Below are positions 1 to 10,207 of a stretch of DNA of 64,000 nt, piece by piece; position 1 is the first letter of the stretch; the number at the start of each line of letters is the position of its first letter. The notes beneath the pieces are model-generated. The model had not been told where the DNA came from and ran no database searches. It was given only the letters and a program-made list of their open reading frames with translations. Both the position numbers and the translations under genes were made by a program. The stretch comes from Gracilaria gracilis (taxonomy: Eukaryota > Rhodophyta > Florideophyceae > Gracilariales > Gracilariaceae), in the NCBI GenBank assembly GCA_030374805.1, contig JARGSG010000202.1, forward strand, positions 558,001 through 622,000, given 5' to 3'.

Positions 1-1862
1 GTCACTCTTCCGTGCCACACGGTGTTCCTCACGCGACAGCGCGGAAGCATGACGATTAACGAGTCCCTCCCCCTCCTTAGATGGAGCGACATGGGGAGTG
101 GACGTCAACGCGCCAAGGCGGCGAATAATTACGCCAGGCGGCGGGGCTTCAAACAGCGAAGCAGCAAGGCGCGTAGAGTCCGATAACATCGGCAAGTCCG
201 AGAGTCCCCTACTTGGGTGTGGTACCTCCCTAGGGCGGTTGATCGGGGGTGGGTCCGGTGTGTCCGTAGTGTTCGTTTCCGCTTCTGCGGTAGAATGTCC
301 ATTTGATGGGTCGTTTCCCGCAGACGGGGGTGCAAAAACCACGCCATCACGGGAAATGCGTTCGTGTTGCTGACCCATCTCCACTACGACAGTGTCGGAT
401 TCCACTGCAATTGTCTTTAAGGGACTGTCGGCGACGGGTGAGAGCTTGTGGCGTTTCTCCTTGCCTGGGTTCCAATACTCCTTACGGATGAACACATAGT
501 CTCCTTCTTGAAGGGCGGGTGGTCTTTGAGGGGCTCGCTGATCGAAATCACGCTTATACGCGGCTTGTGACCGAGCCATTGACCGTCGTGCTGCAGGGAC
601 CAGCTTGGTAAGCCATGTCTTCCAGGTTCCCTGTATCCCTTCGTCGAAGGAAATTGATCCAGCGTTGGCTGTGCTTCGAGCGCCACGGGCAGTGGGGTGC
701 GAAACAGAACCAATTCAAATGGAGTCAATCCCGTAGTACGGTGTACCTGAGTGTTGTATGCAAATGTCAGCGCATCGGTGAACAGGTCCCACGTGGTGGG
801 GTGATCGGCTACGTATGAACGGAGTGCTGCTAACAGCGTCCGGTTAAACCGTTCAGCCTGCCCATTACACTGGGGGTGGTAGGTTGTCGTGAAGAGATTC
901 TTGACATCCAGAATTCTGCAGACATCCCTGAAGAACCGGGAGGCAAACTGTTTCCCGTTGTCAGAGAGTAAATTCACCCATGGACCGTAGACGAATGCCC
1001 AATGGGTGACGAATGCTTGCGCAACCGTCAGTGACGTGATTATCCGTAAGGGTACGGTACGAACGAGCTTCGAGAAACGATCCGTGATCACGAGTAGAAA
1101 TTTGTTACGCCGCTTAGTAGCGAGGAAGGGTCCCAAAATATCGATAGCTACGAATTCCAGGAGCGCCCTTGCGGGGAATAGCTTCAACTTCGTCGCATGG
1201 CCGCGAAGCTTGACGCGATTCCGAGCACACTCGGGGCAGAACCGCACAGTTTCGTAGCAATCCACAGCCATTGCTGGCCAGTAGAATTTCCTTCGCAATG
1301 TAAGGTACAGTTTCCGTCCTCCGACGTGGCCACTAAGTTTGGCATAGTGTGATAAGTGTAACACTTGAGATGGTAGGGCGTGTGGCACCACTATTTGTGG
1401 GTTTCCAGTTACCGTGCGAACGAGACATCCAATATCATTCACCCGAAAGGAGAGACCAGCTCCTCCATTGAGTTGCGCCCGAATCTTCGTGCAGTAGGGA
1501 TCACTGAATTGTTCCCTAACCATCTCCTCCGTTGTGACGGGTACGAAGTTCTCTGGTAGGGGGTTCGCACTTTCGCTGACAGCGAGTAGGTCATCCAGTT
1601 CCTGGTCAAAATCCAGTTCGTCTGGCCATTCCTCTTCGATATCATCCAGTTCACCTGCGGTGTAGTCGCCAACTGCGAAGCAGGGTATTTCCTCGTCATC
1701 GACGGCTAACGCTTCCCCTGTGGTGGGTAGGCGAGAAAGGGCGTCGGCTTGTGTATTGTTGGCGCCTTTCTTGTAGACGACGTCGAAGTCAAACTCTGCA
1801 AGACGCAGTCTCCAACGCATTAAGCGGCCTGAAGGCTCCGATATGGAGAGTAACCATCTCAA
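1..1862 (-). pseudogene. gypsy-1 pol, 3' part: RNase H end and integrase, frameshifted
   Basis: Begins within RNase H (SLRWLLSISEPSGRLMRWRL) and runs into integrase. The zinc-binding HHCC region is visible (LHLSHYAKLSGHVGG with a later CPEC), followed by the catalytic core: Asp in FVAIDILGPF, Asp in LLSDNGKQFAS and Glu in GQAERFNRTL. After roughly position 650 the frame is lost by a one-base indel: the ORF as read ends in unrelated sequence at 417, while the correct downstream frame (starting about ...WKTWLTKLVPAARRSMARSQ) stays open all the way to position 1. The part past the core would be the integrase C-terminal region. The piece is separated from the preceding one by a TAA at 1878-1880. 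Confidence 0.88.
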
Positions 1863-1877
1863 GGATGAGTGATCCGT

Positions 1878-2741
1878 TTAAACGGTGAAATCAGCACCCA
1901 TGAGGTAGGAGCGTAGTGTGCATAACGCCCACGCTACTGCAAGACATTCCTTCTCCGAGACGGAGTAATTCTTCTCATGCACGTTTAACGAACGGGACCA
2001 GTACCCAATTGGCTTGCGTTCCCCCTCTGGGGTGGTTTGAAACAAGGCGGAGCCTACCTGGTAGTCACTAGAATCCGTGTCCACGGTATATGAAAGTCCC
2101 GGTTTCGGTAGTGACAACACTGGTGCCGTGGGGACAGCCTCTTTGAGAGAGTTAAAGGCTTCCATCTGAGTAAACGTGAATGGTTCCAACTCAGGCGGTT
2201 GACCCTTCCGCAGAAGCGCGTTGAGAGATGCCGCAATGTTCGCGAAGTTGGGAATAAACTGTCTATAGACGTTGACTAATTCTAGGAAGGATCTCAGTTC
2301 AGTCTGGGTAGTCGGTTCCGTGGCCTGTTTCAGCGACTTCACACGAGCTTCCTCGAGCATGACACGTCCTGGACGGATTATGTGACCCAGATACTTGACT
2401 GTATCCGTAAAGAATTCGCATTTCCTCAGCTTGGGTGTCACTCCGGCGTCCCGTAACGTGGCCATTATGTCTCTCACATGTATGAGATGATCTTCCAAAT
2501 TATATGAGAATACAATGACGTCGTCAAGGTAGACGAGACAAGTACGCCACTTGAAGCGGGCCAGTAGAATATCAATAGCACGCTGAAAAGTAGCGGGAGC
2601 ATTGGTTAAACCGAAAGGATTCCGTTTAAAACCGTAGAGGTCAGAATGGCAGACAAACGCTGTCTTGTTCTGATCCTCCTTTCTCACTGGAACCTGCCAG
2701 TATCCCCAGTTAGCTTCCAATGCCGTGAATACGGTAGCATT
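1878..2741 (-). pseudogene. gypsy-1 pol, middle part: reverse transcriptase palm and RNase H
   Basis: Contains the RT catalytic motif YLDDVIVFS, the upstream FKRNPFGLTNAPATFQRAID block and the connection to RNase H (LSYTVDTDSSDYQVG, EKECLAVAWAL). It is in frame with the 494-codon piece before it, from which it is cut by a TGA at 2742-2744, and with the piece after it, from which it is cut by a TAA at 1878-1880. The residues around both stops match the family (DSL-stop-NATVF; FTV-stop-TDHSSL), so these are simple nonsense mutations rather than gene ends. Confidence 0.9.
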
Positions 2742-4226
2742 TCAGAGAGAATCGATGTATTCATCCATACGTGAAATAGGGTACACTTTCTTGACGGTAA
2801 GAGCGTTTAGACGACGATAGTCGATACAGAAGTGCCAGGAACCATGCGGTTTCGGAGCCAGAACCACTGGTGATGCCCACGGCGAATGTGCCGGTTCTAT
2901 AACTCCTGCACGGAGCATCTTGTCTACCTGAAATTGCTCTTCTTCTCTGGCCTTGGGCCCTGCCCTGTACAGATGTTGGGCTACTGGCCGAGAGTTCGGA
3001 AGAAGAACAATCCGGTGTTCCGTGGTATTTATCTCTCCAAGAGAACCATCCCACATGGTGGTGAATTCATGAAGCATATCGCGCAGTCGTTTGCGGTGTG
3101 TCTCCGGAACATGTCTGAGGCCGGGTTCTTCCAATTCCATCACTGGGTCCAATTGATCGTAACTCGTCGGAACGCGTGTCTTCTCTGTCTGGACAGGTTG
3201 CTGACCCGAGAGACTCGGCGACGGAGGCGAATGAGATTCAGACTCCTCCCCCTCCTTAGAGTGAACGATTCCGAGCACATCGGCAGCAGTCATCTTCGTC
3301 GGTACCAACGCAGTTGGATGCGGCATGACCGAGCCAATCACTTGGTTTTTCACCACATACTGGGTTGTTTTGCCTAGATTGGCTATCAAACCGTAAAACG
3401 GATTATCCGGTTCCACTTGGACCACCCCATTAGCAATGACAAGAGAGTATTTATTATACATCGACGGCAATGGCTGAACGATTCGTAAACCGTGTTGACG
3501 GGAATTCACGTGTACCCAGACTTGAGATTCTTGAGGCACGCGTGTCGCGGAGGCAACACGAAGCTTCGTAGATTCCCGAGAACTAGGTGGTGCTTTCGGC
3601 GCCGCAGGTAGAGGTACATGCTTCTTGGACGCATGCTTCAAAGGACGATGAACAATCGGCACGGACGAACCATCTTTCATTTCAATACGCCTCCGGCGGG
3701 GCCTAATGGCATCGATGAAGCGGTCGCAAAAGTCACAACCCAAAATGACTGGGGCAGGCAGAGACCGACAAACGACAAAGTCGAGCTTCACCACGCATGA
3801 GCCTAAGCGGATTACCAACTCGATGTATCCTACCGTTGACAACCGGTTGTTATTCGCGTCAGCGACGTCAGGAATGTCACCATGGCGAATGTGTGACCGC
3901 AAGGCGGGTAGCAATTCTGTTTCAACAATGAAGTTCGGACCTGCGCCTGTATCTAATACAGTGAGATAACGCACCATAAACTGGGGTGAAAGGCCAAGGT
4001 CCGCATAGACCTTGTAATTGAGCTTGGCCATCACCATAACTCTATCCGGCAACCGGTTATTTCTTACCCGTATCCACGGTCGACGAAGAACACCAAGGTG
4101 TTCTGAGTTCACGTCTTCGACGGCCTGTTTCCTCGAGAGGATTCGGACCTGGGAGCGAGGCAGGGACGCCTCGGGCGCCTTCAGCCTCAACTCTGAGGGC
4201 GCCTCTCCAAGAGAGGAGACTCCCAT
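2742..4226 (-). pseudogene. gypsy-1 pol, 5' part: aspartic protease and start of reverse transcriptase
   Basis: 494 codons. The retropepsin active site LDTGAGPNFI is at about residues 91-100, followed by a VILGCDF flap-side motif near residue 157. RT begins around residue 405 with QVDKMLRAGVIEPAHSPWAS and continues to CIDYRRLNALTVKKVYPISR. The frame is -1 relative to gag; the first ATG (4224-4226) lies two bases past the gag stop, and the same frame is open slightly upstream through the gag end, so either reinitiation or -1 frameshifting could start it. It ends at a premature TGA (2742-2744). Confidence 0.9.
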
Positions 4227-4240
4227 AATTAGTTTTTCTG
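4224..4240 (-). promoter_or_regulatory. possible -1 frameshift or reinitiation site between gag and pol
   Basis: The last gag codons read CAG AAA AAC TAA, immediately followed by TTATG, where the ATG opens pol in the -1 frame. The A-rich AAAAAC tract ahead of the stop is the kind of sequence on which ribosomes slip. The pol frame is open across it. Either slippage or stop-start coupling would express pol. I cannot tell which. Confidence 0.4.
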
Positions 4241-6379
4241 AGCAGATTCCGCCTGAGGAGTATGATCAGTGTTCTGAACCATTGATTCCTGGACACCAGC
4301 GGCAGAAGCGTCCGCAGTAGCGGTTGAATTTCCCTCGAGAGAGGTACGGGGGTGAGAGGTCACCATGTTCTGGGCAATCAGAGCCGCAATTGTGCGTGGA
4401 ATATCCATCTTCGTGCGGATGTACGATGCCATCGGAACAGAAGCCTTCTCCTCAGGTGAGAGGGATTCGTAGTTGGCAATGACTTTTGCCCATTCACGCA
4501 TGGTTAAAACGCACTGCGGAGAAGTATGCCCTCGCGTATAGCAGAGGTGACAGATCAATCCAACAATGGCTTTGACGTTCCGAGTATTCGAGAATCGCAC
4601 CGCTGGGCGGGAAACTTGCCAGCCAGACCGTGAAGCCCGGGTTCCACCGTTCTCATATGACAGTCGAGGCGGTCGAACTCGGTTCGAATCTGCATACAGC
4701 AGTGTATTGTCCGGAGCCGTTTGAAACGAAGAATCCGTGGTTGATGGAAGCTCCGTTGTCGGGATTGAAAGCACGTCGCTACGGGCAAAGCGCACCCGAT
4801 CATACTCTTTTTGGGAGTGTTCATCAGCCAGCATTGACGCCGACAGGGTTCCCGATTCCAACATCAACGCTTTAGCGGACTTTAACCGGGTACCCGGGAC
4901 TCGTGCGCGCAGCGCATCGCCTTCGGCCCGTGCATACTGCACCAGTTCCAAGTACGTAGTCTTACGGTTCTCTTCACGGCGACGGGCCACTAGGGTACGT
5001 ATAGCCGGGTCTAGTCCATCAACGAACATGGTAAAACGCTCTTGAGCGGAATAAACATTGCCACAACGGTGGAAGGTTTTATTCAGGCGCACCGAGTAAT
5101 CGGTTTCCGTTTCACCGGGGCGCTGTTTGGTGTCTCTCAGAGCGAGGATAGCCGACTGCATGGCGGTAACAGTGGCAAAGGACCTCAGTAGATACTGAAC
5201 TGCTTCAGGCCAGCAAGTAACCCCTCCTTCAGAGGCGCGCGATGAACCTCTTACAGAGTTGTACTGATCTTCCGCAAGTCCGCGTAGAAAATAGGGCAGC
5301 GCGACAAACGCCTGTCCTTCATTCATCCCAAGGATGTCGGCTTCCGCTACAAAGCGTGATATAAAATCCAACACCAAGATGGGATCATCGCCTGTAAACA
5401 TTTGATTACGGAGCGACAGCTGCATCTTTTTGATACAGTCTTTGACCTTTCCCGTCCCACGGAAAGTTCTATCCAATGAGAAGTCCTCCAAACGGTAATA
5501 CCGGTATGACAACAGCTTCTTGTAGAGCAGGTTGGTAGGCTTCAACTTTTTTAATCCGGAGTGCTTCCTTCCCTTCGAGCGGGCGCGTATTACACCTTGG
5601 GTGGCTGATGACCGCTTTGAGCGTGACGAACGCTCACGAGGGGTTTCTTCTACCGACGAGTCGGACGAATCAGACCCAGTTGACCGGCGAGAAGAAAGAG
5701 AAGATGCTGACGAATCAGAGTCATAGTTCTTCCGCTCTTTGCGTGCTTTGAATACACTGAACTTCTTGTCACGGTGTGAAACAGCAACCGGCTCAGCCGT
5801 GCGATTGGCTCCAACCAGGACGGTTTGTTCCACGGTTTCTAGACGGGCGTGGAGGAGAGTAAACTTCTCAGCCACGTCCTCCACGAAATTAGCGGGTCCT
5901 TCGAAAGCTTCCAAGAGGGAGTTGACATCACCACGCAATACGCGGAGATCCTCAGAAAAGTCCTGCAAAGCAGTGTCCTTCAACTTCTTTCGAAGTAGCG
6001 ACAGCTCCTTAGAAAGGGTAGTATGGGCAGCCCGCATGGAGCCGAGCTGCTCTTCCACAGTTAAGTGGGGGGTGTCATTGACAGTAGCCCTCAGAGGTGC
6101 CTCAGGGGCGGGACCAGCAACGGCAGGAGCCGGTCCATCACCTCGATGAGGGTTGATCAACGACGTGGGCGGAAGTCGAGTGGTCTTCGGCACAGCTTCA
6201 GTAGCCGGCATCCCTTCGGTCCGGGACCGTGAACGAGTGGGAATCCGTGACGGAAGTGGCGGATCCGATCTTCCAGTGTGACTGCGTGTCTTCGGACGAT
6301 CTGACAGAGTCATGACAAGAACAACCGTACAACAAGATAATCGACAGCCAATTGGCTGGGACTTCCAATGAACTTCCAA
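4229..6379 (-). CDS. gypsy-1 Gag, intact
   Basis: 716 codons, or 694 if translation starts at the second Met (6311-6313, MTLSDRPKTRSHTG), which I prefer because the first 22 residues look like leader sequence. Order: basic N-terminus; a helical segment (about 100-190) with coiled-coil character; a Ser/Asp/Arg-rich linker (about 230-290); a retrotransposon capsid-like domain (about 300-500, with LRDTKQRPGETETDYSVRLN); and a single CCHC zinc knuckle CHLCYTRGHTSPQC near residue 610. It packages the element RNA. It is the only open gene of this element. The stop TAA (4229-4231) directly follows AAA-AAC. Confidence 0.87.
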   Translation of the reverse strand: MEVHWKSQPIGCRLSCCTVVLVMTLSDRPKTRSHTGRSDPPLPSRIPTRSRSRTEGMPATEAVPKTTRLPPTSLINPHRGDGPAPAVAGPAPEAPLRATVNDTPHLTVEEQLGSMRAAHTTLSKELSLLRKKLKDTALQDFSEDLRVLRGDVNSLLEAFEGPANFVEDVAEKFTLLHARLETVEQTVLVGANRTAEPVAVSHRDKKFSVFKARKERKNYDSDSSASSLSSRRSTGSDSSDSSVEETPRERSSRSKRSSATQGVIRARSKGRKHSGLKKLKPTNLLYKKLLSYRYYRLEDFSLDRTFRGTGKVKDCIKKMQLSLRNQMFTGDDPILVLDFISRFVAEADILGMNEGQAFVALPYFLRGLAEDQYNSVRGSSRASEGGVTCWPEAVQYLLRSFATVTAMQSAILALRDTKQRPGETETDYSVRLNKTFHRCGNVYSAQERFTMFVDGLDPAIRTLVARRREENRKTTYLELVQYARAEGDALRARVPGTRLKSAKALMLESGTLSASMLADEHSQKEYDRVRFARSDVLSIPTTELPSTTDSSFQTAPDNTLLYADSNRVRPPRLSYENGGTRASRSGWQVSRPAVRFSNTRNVKAIVGLICHLCYTRGHTSPQCVLTMREWAKVIANYESLSPEEKASVPMASYIRTKMDIPRTIAALIAQNMVTSHPRTSLEGNSTATADASAAGVQESMVQNTDHTPQAESAQKN

Positions 6380-6890
6380 ATGGAGATAAGGGCAAAAGAA
6401 CTAACCTCGACACGAGTGAATTCATGAGTGAATCTTCTGACAAAACTAGTCGTTCTAAGTCGGGAGATCACTTGTGGAGCAACGCATTTGGCGGGAAAAG
6501 CACAGACTCACGAAGACGTTCGGAATCTTCCCCTCGACAGGGCAGCACAGCGAACGGAGCACTCCGGGAATGACACAGCTAAGCCGGGTGTAAATCCGAG
6601 GTCAAACCACCACGACAAGCGTCGGAGCGTTAGGCTGATTAGTAGTCGGTAGAAATCCACGTGTTCACACGGTCACGAGATGAGTCCTCGAAAGAGAGTA
6701 GCACGGCAACGACAAGGTGTCGGAAACGGACCACTGAGAACAGGGCAAAAAGGCAAAGTCAAAAAGGAGAGAAAGCAAACCACCAGAGTGGGGAAAAGTC
6801 AGAGAGAATAAAGCAAACCAAATACAGGGGCGAGTATACGACAATAGGTCGGAACGAGACACACAAATAGTGGTTATACTCTGAGCGCCA
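6380..6890 (-). other. gypsy-1 5' leader (untranslated), no gene
   Basis: About 510 bases between the LTR and gag. Several short ORFs overlap on both strands, none with a recognisable product. This is the place for the packaging signal of the element RNA. Confidence 0.5.
6871..6890 (-). promoter_or_regulatory. candidate primer-binding site
   Basis: On the minus strand TGGCGCTCAGAGTATAACCA begins with TGG, as expected for a sequence complementary to a tRNA 3' CCA end, and lies at the inner edge of the LTR. The related LTR at 53296 is followed near 54395 by a similar stretch ending CATAACCA. The tRNA is not identified and the LTR end does not show a clean CA, so the call is tentative. Confidence 0.35.
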
Positions 6891-8106
6891 CAAGGGTCGG
6901 TAACTATATGTGAACAACGCAGTCGTCACTCCACTTGGAGGTGAACAATCCGCGAAGGCGTGATAGTTAGAGCCAGAAGCCCTTGCTTGGCAAGGGGCAG
7001 TTTACTTGGGGAAGCGGTGCTCAACCCTCTAAGTATTGAGCTCGGCGCACCACTGACAGTGAGTGCGCCAGGCAAAATAATCTATAAAATATCTAAGTAA
7101 ATACAGCAATGCTGGGTGCACTGCCTCTGGAATGTTCGTGCTACCCGTGTGCTATTCACACCCGCTAAGCGGCGCCTCGAGCCGTGCAATCCACGTGTAC
7201 ATGTGTGGAAATTACCTCAGCGAGGCGACACGCTAATAGCGGTGTAGCTCATATATATCTACTAACGCATGATGCGGAAATTAACTAAGTACCTCAAATC
7301 GCCTCCAAGAAGTGTTGTCCTTCAGTGCTCCTCAGGGTGTTCACGTGTAGGGCCCATGCACTGTGTTGTGCCAGTCCTCAGCGACCCCCTTTGTAGGTAG
7401 ATTGTTTATTCTTTTTCGACACTTGGCTGTTGTCCCCGGAGATGCACTGAAGCGCCTCCCGCTGGGCAGAGCCGACCGTGGTAAACCTTAAGCACCCCCT
7501 AGCCGATTATTCATCGTCTAGTTTCCTATTGGATCGTTCTGCCGCCGCTACCGGTGCTGCACGTCTGTCTCGTGCCCCGTTGTTATCGTCGTTGCACGCT
7601 CCTTTGTCCCCGCTTGGGTGCTGCGCATAGTGTCTCTATTTATTTGGCATTGTTGATACTCACTCGCGTGAGTGTACTTCATTCTGTATTTTTTTATTTC
7701 TAATTCCTAATTTCTAATTTAGTTTAGCCTAACATTGCTGGCTCATGACAGTAGGTCATGGGCACAGCCAATGACGTCATGCCCGCATGAGAGATCGGCG
7801 TCGGTGCACCTTATATATATTGTGGTGCAGCTCGACTTCCCTCTCGGGTATTGTAAAGTCAGGCACCACTAGGGCAGTAACTATACCATTTTGGTCACTT
7901 GCTACTCTAATACTATTCAGGTTTTACCGTGAGTCGACGTCTATTACCGTACACCTACACGGTCTAGACTAGTTGTTTCGCCATTTGCCTCTGCGGGTTC
8001 AGGTGCCCTACTACCATATTGGTTTTGTGTTTTTCTTCTTTAGGTTGAGCCCTCGCGCGCTCTCTCTATCAGGCTGACCCCAAACCTTATCAGTATTTGT
8101 ACGACA
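6891..8106 (-). repeat. gypsy-1 5' LTR, about 1.2 kb
   Basis: On the minus strand it starts TGTCGTACAAATACTGATAA at 8106. The first 350 bases are clearly related to the LTR beginning at 53296 in the opposite orientation (shared blocks include AGAGTAGCAAGTGACC, GTATAGTTACTGCCCTA, GGTGCACCGACGCCGATCT, GCCAGCAATGTTA); the rest has diverged. A TATATATAAGGTGCACC block near 7810-7830 (read on the minus strand) is a likely TATA element in U3/R. The inner border is placed by the candidate primer-binding site. Confidence 0.75.
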
Positions 8107-8843
8107 TGCAGCATTCGCAGTTCCCAATGGCCTCATGTCGGATGGTCCCACCCATTTTCGAAAGGACACCCTACGCTTACTCCCCAAGGCTCTCCGCGTC
8201 CCCCACCACTTTACAATTCCCTATACTCCGTGGAGCAATGGCGCAGTCGAGCGCCTAGGGAGGGAAATTTTGCAACCGCTACGAGCGCTGAAATCGGAAC
8301 TTCCGATGTCAGCACTCGTAGCTGAACTACAGTTGGACTCCCAGGAGCGGACTGATTTACCACCGATAGTTCAGAGCGTTTTGAACAATTCCTTCTCGCC
8401 TCATCGAATGAACATCCCATTTGTCACAGCTTTTATGGGCACGAAATAAGTTGACCCTGCGCTGGCGCGGCTCCCGAGGCATTCTGAAAGCACTCTCAGA
8501 TTATGGTTTCCAAGCGGAAGACCTTCGCAACGGATCTGCAGAGGACATACATGGCTCTAGGCTAAAGTATTATCATGACAGCGTATTGGATACACATGCT
8601 ATCATTTCGCATATAATTTCGTCTGAGACCGGCATACGAGATGCAAGGCTGATAAAACTTGTGGAGACGCCCAAAAGTCTCATAATACACGGCTGCTTCA
8701 AGGGCCTATGTTCGAATGAAGAAATTATCGAACCCCTGTCGCGCATCTATGACAATGTTCCTATCATGCTGAAGCTCTTGCTTAATCGCAAGAACACACC
8801 AGCAGAATTGGCGCAGAAAGCTCGTTTGCAACTCTCTCTTTGA
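8107..8843 (+). pseudogene. fragment of another gypsy integrase with chromo-like tail (gypsy-3)
   Basis: The reading frame is already open at 8107, exactly where the gypsy-1 LTR ends. It carries the second catalytic Asp (LMSDGPTHFR) and the Glu (PWSNGAVERLGREIL) of the integrase core, then VQSVLNNSFSPHRMNIPFVT. Around 8445 the frame changes and about 100 residues seem to be deleted; the second part (8421-8843) starts within KLTLRWRGSRGILKALSDY and ends in a chromodomain-like region (LIKLVETPKSLIIHGCFKGL). The 5' half of this element should lie on the far side of gypsy-1, outside the window. It differs from gypsy-1 in family. Confidence 0.8.
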
Positions 8844-9264
8844 AAGAAAGGATTGTAGCCGCTAATGGCACTGGAACGCCGTTTACGGCTCTGCGCTGCA
8901 GGCGGAACCCAAAGAGAAACAAAATTCCGCCTCCACCCACACGTTCGTAGGTCTCAACTGCGTAGGGAACCATCGCGCAAGTAGCGCCCTAGACTCGTGT
9001 CGCTTTCTTTTTTGCGCGCGCAATCGTAAATTTAAGACATGACTCGACGCCATCTCAGTAAAGAGTGCGCACCAAACTTCATCATCAACGAACAACTCGC
9101 GCACTTCGCTACATCGTTGCTTTATTCTTAACAGCTTAGAATCACAACGAGACTAACAACTCAATAAGGAACCCGTTAAATAAAGTTTGGGTTATTTGAT
9201 TCCTAGACAAAATGGCATGACGACACGATTCGTGGGTAGTGCAATGAACGTTTTGTACTCTCAG
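8844..9264. other. no gene seen
   Basis: Follows the stop of the gypsy-3 pol fragment. It may hold that element's 3' end, but no second copy is present to define an LTR. Only short random ORFs. Confidence 0.5.
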
Positions 9265-9421
9265 TGATATAATAGATGAGGTGGCACCCATTCATTTAAG
9301 TATTTGTATTTAGTGTTCACAAGAGCCCGTTTTGCTCTCTAAACTACTATATAAACGCACAGCTGAGGAGAACAAGCTTATTGCTGAGTTTTCCAACGCC
9401 TCAATTGCATTTTCTTTAATA
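9265..9421 (+). repeat. left terminal repeat of the TRIM-like element
   Basis: 157 bp; contains TATATAAACG (about 9349-9358), a possible TATA box. The following GATTATGTGCCAGAGGGC would be the primer-binding region but matches no primer I can name. Confidence 0.6.
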
Positions 9422-10034
9422 GATTATGTGCCAGAGGGCACGCTGCCCCCGCAATTGCGATGATTTCTTGTGTTCTTGTCTATGAACAAAACACTCATTT
9501 CTCCGAATCCTCAATTCTTCGCTTACTATCAAGACCGCAATCTACTTCATACGTATCTCGTTGCATTTGTCTACTTTCGAGAAAGAGCAAGAACTGGAGG
9601 ATATGTATATATTTTGCGAGTATTATAGACAAGTAACGCCGGAGGCTGAAAAATATTCTAATGGATTTGTTTTATATTGGACTGAATGTCTACCGTGAAG
9701 AAAACCGGAAACACCGTCCACAATTTAAGGCGCTGTTAGCGACCATAGAATTCAAATTGTGTGTTGAACCAGGCACTACAAAAGTGTGACCACACTTTCA
9801 TAGATGGACTGGATATGGCTAAGAACACACAACGATATATTTAATTCCAAGAAGGACAAAGACGAAGTGGAACCGTTCTATACTTTGCTGAAATTTCACT
9901 TTGCTACTGCAAAAACTGGCTTCCTTATAGCCCTCGTACTGAAGAACTCATTTCTAAAATTTTAGGTGCACAATTGCATGGAATTCCGAAGGTCTGCCAC
10001 TTCAATGAAGTATGACTTTTGAACTACCATTGTT

Positions 10035-10045
10035 CGAGGGGGGAT
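10035..10045 (+). promoter_or_regulatory. polypurine tract of the TRIM-like element
   Basis: GAGGGGGGA a few bases before the right terminal repeat (10051), the expected position for priming plus-strand synthesis. Confidence 0.5.
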
Positions 10046-10050
10046 CTCAG

Positions 10051-10207
10051 TGAGATAATAGATGAGGTGGCACCCATTCATTTAAGTATTTGTATTTAGT
10101 GTTTACGAGAGCACTTTGTGCTATCTAAACTACTACATAAACGCACAGCTGAGAAGAACAAGCTTATCACTAAGTTATCCAACGCCTCACTTTCATTCTC
10201 TCTAATA
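10051..10207 (+). repeat. right terminal repeat of the TRIM-like element
   Basis: 157 bp, the same length as the left copy. Most differences cluster in the middle (around the AGAGC stretch) and near the end. Confidence 0.6.

Larger units (their letters stand above)
1..8106 (-). mobile_element. Ty3/gypsy LTR retrotransposon (gypsy-1), 3' end beyond the window
   Basis: One LTR, leader, gag and pol lie in this order on the minus strand (from 8106 down to 1), which is the layout of a Ty3/gypsy element; RT and RNase H precede integrase. The pol frame is still open at position 1, so the end of pol and the 3' LTR lie outside the window. The coding part carries two in-frame stops (2742-2744, 1878-1880) and one frameshift near 650, so this copy cannot make a full polyprotein. 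The LTR end at 8106 abuts a foreign integrase fragment, so the element is nested in an older gypsy copy. Confidence 0.9.
9265..10207 (+). mobile_element. TRIM-like miniature LTR element
   Basis: Two direct repeats of equal length (157 bp) bound a 629-bp core with no ORF of note. Both repeats begin TGA(T/G)ATAATAGATGAGG and end CTNTAATA. A purine run CGAGGGGGGA sits a few bases upstream of the right repeat, as a polypurine tract should. I count about 17 differences between the repeats (roughly 89% identity), so the insertion is old. Without coding capacity it would have depended on another element. No convincing target duplication was found. Confidence 0.6.

Noticed and set aside
4630..5045. 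Plus-strand ORFs inside gypsy-1 gag
   Set aside because: Antisense frames of an intact gag; no coding features.
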